This document shows, in pieces, positions 61,370 through 64,000 of a stretch of 64,000 bases of DNA. Source of the DNA: Kalmusia sp. IMI 367209 (taxonomy: Eukaryota > Ascomycota > Dothideomycetes > Pleosporales > Didymosphaeriaceae). The stretch is taken from positions 1,466,640 through 1,530,639 of the forward strand of contig JAPEUQ010000011.1 of NCBI GenBank assembly GCA_027946365.1, given 5' to 3'. Position numbers and translations under genes: made by a program. The notes under the pieces are model-generated. The model saw only the letters and a program-made list of their open reading frames with translations, was not told where the DNA came from and made no database searches. Within the stretch, counting starts at the first letter, position 1. Each line of letters begins with the position of its first letter.

Positions 61370-63831
61370 TCATCTATATTTTTAAAATCTAATTCTAGAG
61401 TCTAGATATTCTAAGATTTATTATAGTTTTTCTAATAGAATAGATATTATTATTATTCTTTTTTATCCTTCTTACTAGGATTTTCTACTTTCTAGATTTC
61501 TTCTCCTTTAGGTATAACCTCTAGTAGTAGGGTATTATCTTCTTATCCTTGCTTTAACTTTTAACGTTTAAGAGGAGTAAAATATAGAAGACGTTATAAA
61601 TATAATAGTTAGATAGAAGGAGTAAGTAATATACCTACATTCTAACTATATCTTATACTTAAAAGGTTTAATAAACTTACTAGAAAGCTTTTACTAAGTT
61701 AATAGAATATATAAATATATTTTATGCTTAGTAATACTAGGTTTCTTTATGGAAGGACTCTAGTTTATACTTCTTATTATAGTACTAACTCTAATACTTT
61801 AAACTATTTAGAGGTATTCCTATAAGCAATACTCTTATATTATATATATATTTTACTTTATTAACTTACATCTAGTATTTCCCCCTCTTGCCTACTATCC
61901 GTAGGAGATGTTATAGAGGATAGGGTACTTTCTATATATAGCGTAGAATGGCGTTATCTTTATAGATTCGTGTATAGAGTTATTATAAGCAAATTAAGCT
62001 ATTAATAGTAATATAATCTAGTTCTCTATAAAGTTAATATAAATATCTATAGATACTATTCTAAGGTCTAATTCTAGTATTCTATTTACCTATCTATTTA
62101 TGGGTAGAAGATGATGCTTAACCTACGCTTTATCTATAGTTAGTAGTATATTTCTATCTAAAATATAGAGGTAAAGATAGATCCTCTATCTAATATAATA
62201 CCTTTCTATATACTAAACTTTAGGATAACCTTCTTAAAGTAGGTATTAGTAAATTATCTTACATCCTATAACTTTAGTGCTAGGATATAGATAGCTATCT
62301 TAAAGAAGTAGTATATAATTACTAGAATTATATTAAAGATATAGCCTATATAATCCTTAATTAGAGATAATTCTATAATAAAGTCTAGTAAGACTTCCTT
62401 AAAGATATCCCCTAGAACTAGTAAAGATACTAGCTTATTATATTTATTATACCTTAGAGCTTTACTCCTTTAGTAAATAGTATATATTCTTATATACTTC
62501 TAAACGTCTTAATTTATACTAGGCTAATAGTAGATTCTCTTAATAAGTTTAGCGTATTTTATATACGTTAAAATAATCTACTATACGCGTATTATAGTTC
62601 TGAAATAAAATCTCTTATCTAATAACTAGTTTATTTAAAATATATAATCTATTATTATATCTTAGGACTTCTACTTTTTATTAAGGCGCTAAACGTATAT
62701 CTTTCTATATTTCCCCAAGTACTATCCTCACTCGCTAAACGGGTAATATACTTAATAGTAAGGTATCCTCTACTAGAGATATCTTATCTTAGTAAATAGA
62801 TTAGATTCTACTATTATAGGTTCGCTACTAACCAACACCCTAGCTAGTAAGTATAGTACGCATGGCGTGCACACTATAGCACTAGCAGTAGGGCCCTTCA
62901 CAGATTTATAAATATTAGTTACGTACATCTTATACGTATCTAATAAGCTGAGCTTATTCATAGATCCTCTCACTCCACTATACTTATCCCTTAACAGTAA
63001 CTTATTCTGCAGGGTAGGCAATAAATGGGTCAGTAATAGGTTCTCCTATATATAATCTACCCTTCTTAATGGCCCGTCCATAGGATTTGTTTTTCCTAGG
63101 CGGTGTTCTACCTTAAAATTAAAAGCTACTAGATATATTACCTAATGCGCTTATTGTGGGCTTAGCCTCTATACAGCGCGTATCTGCTAAATAGGTTATT
63201 ATAATTGCTCAGTACCTGTAAATAGTATACTATATACTATCTAAATAATTCTCTACTATTTAAAATAATAGATAATATTAAAGCTTAAGGTTATAAACTT
63301 TATAATTAAGCTCTACGGCTTAAAGTTTCTTAAGTAAAAGTAACTGAGATACCATTTTCTAATCTTTAAATAGTTATAATAGAATGTTAGAGATTATAAA
63401 AGTAGATATATCTATTCACTAAATAGTAGCGTAGGGTTAAGTAGTATAAAATAGATATACTTAAAAATACTCTTTAAGCCTTTTTAAAGATACTCTCAAC
63501 TTTTATATTTTAAATTCTTATTCTTTCTTTAGTAGATTTAATAGAGAACTGGTTTCTTTTATATAATCTTTAATAAAATATTAATAAAAATTTATAAATT
63601 CTAGAAACGACTAGAGTTCTTTAATATTTATTAACTATAGTTATTTAGTTATTATCTCCGTGCACGTAGGATATAAGATGCCTTATTGCAATTAATAATA
63701 ATAAAGTTAAGGAAATACATACTCAAGTAAGCGATGTACTTCTAAATTAATAAAGCTTAGCTTTTCATAATAATTTAAGAGTATAAGAGTATATAGTATA
63801 CTAGTAAAATATATAATATCTTACTATAAAT
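61370..63831 (-). mobile_element. Ty3/gypsy chromovirus fragment, minus strand
   Basis: On the minus strand from high to low coordinate: an RNase H-integrase linker near 63,110-63,000 (EHRLGKTNPMDGPLRR, then LLPTLQNKLLL); integrase core remnants near 62,410-62,280 (LLDFIIELSLIKDYIGYIFN); and a chromodomain-like end near 61,530-61,375 (KVENPSKKDKK, later TLELDF). That is the gypsy chromovirus order. Stops and frameshifts are frequent. Reverse transcriptase should lie above 63.5 kb, but the element is cut at 63,832 by another terminus. Confidence 0.72.
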
Positions 63832-64000
63832 CAGTGTTATAAATTTATTAATTAAATATTACTAGTATTACTTAGTATTACTAAATAATTATTATAAGTA
63901 ATATAAGTACTTATTACTAATTACTATTCTTAATTACTAATTACTAAAACTAGTACTAAATAGAGAATTTAGTAATTATATAGTAATTACTAACAAATTA
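63832..64000 (+). repeat. hAT-type terminus, inverted, running off the window
   Basis: CAGTGTTATAAATTT begins at 63,832 and the following ~165 bases match the reverse complement of 53,420-53,591, including the TAGTAATTA array. It marks the edge of another hAT-family insertion that continues beyond 64,000. Confidence 0.65.

Larger units (their letters stand above)
35830..64000. other. AT-rich transposon block with RIP-like decay
   Basis: From here to the window end the DNA is dominated by TA, AT and AA steps. CpA and TpG are scarce by eye, and TAG/TAA interrupt every recognisable transposon frame. This matches ascomycete repeat-induced point mutation, which changes CpA to TpA in duplicated DNA. 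No intact host gene is visible. Elements inside are listed separately. Confidence 0.9.

Noticed and set aside
62773..63021. 82-codon minus-strand frame as an independent gene
   Set aside because: It is the gypsy RNase H-integrase linker region (LLPTLQNKLLL) rather than a host gene.
35830..64000. Centromere or mitochondrial insertion as the cause of the AT-rich block
   Set aside because: Recognisable copia, gypsy and hAT remnants with TAG-type decay explain it; no mitochondrial gene was seen. A centromere cannot be excluded from sequence alone.

Overview
This looks like a filamentous ascomycete chromosome, most likely a Dothideomycete close to Pleosporales. The evidence is many short GT-AG introns of about 46-80 nt, compact housekeeping genes, small secreted cysteine-rich proteins, and a gene-poor AT-rich block of dead transposons with RIP-like (repeat-induced point mutation) decay. 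The placement is inferred from gene style and protein similarity recalled by eye; no search was run.

Positions 1-35,600 are gene-bearing and GC-balanced. In order they hold: a berberine-bridge-type FAD oxidoreductase with an in-frame TGA (501-2298); the mitochondrial Lon/Pim1 protease (2696-6109); a lineage-type hypothetical with a Q/Y/N-rich tail (6566-8344); a 119-residue secreted six-cysteine protein (8802-9213, minus); 2.6 kb without a gene; a secreted two-part protein with dibasic sites and an in-frame TAG (11,846-13,021); ROT1 (13,900-14,832, minus) divergent from 5-formyltetrahydrofolate cyclo-ligase (15,147-15,967); SmE (16,064-16,573, minus) divergent from an Mtr10/transportin-SR importin (17,033-20,134); a secreted lysozyme-fold plus LysM protein (21,593-22,681, minus); a Nudix hydrolase (25,829-26,423, minus); a polytopic DUF1774-like membrane protein (29,072-30,136, minus); AP-1 beta (30,602-33,048, minus) divergent from EMC4 (33,314-34,109); and a degenerate kinase-like protein (34,351-35,605, minus). 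Exon structures were derived by hand from phase, GT/AG sites and conserved family residues.

From about 35,830 to the end the composition switches abruptly to very AT-rich, TA-rich DNA with no intact host gene. I could resolve: an element with inverted repeats of at least 250 bp (36,046-39,060), one arm heavily mutated and the other nearly unmutated; a Ty1/copia element on the minus strand (39,539-46,718) with two 197-bp LTRs, a tRNA-iMet-half primer binding site and a polypurine tract; degenerate ~195-bp repeats; a hAT element (about 48,950-53,591) with a broken transposase and, divergently placed across a 41-bp tandem array, remnants of a second intron-containing gene; a second truncated hAT copy (53,592-55,452); a fragment of the inverted-repeat element; a truncated second copia copy; a Ty3/gypsy chromovirus fragment on the minus strand (61,370-63,831); and the start of another hAT-like terminus at 63,832.

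The left part is a mosaic of core cell-biology genes and secreted proteins of the kind found in plant-associated fungi. The right part is a nested transposon graveyard. The most unusual items are the divergent second gene in the hAT family and the asymmetric mutation of the inverted-repeat element.
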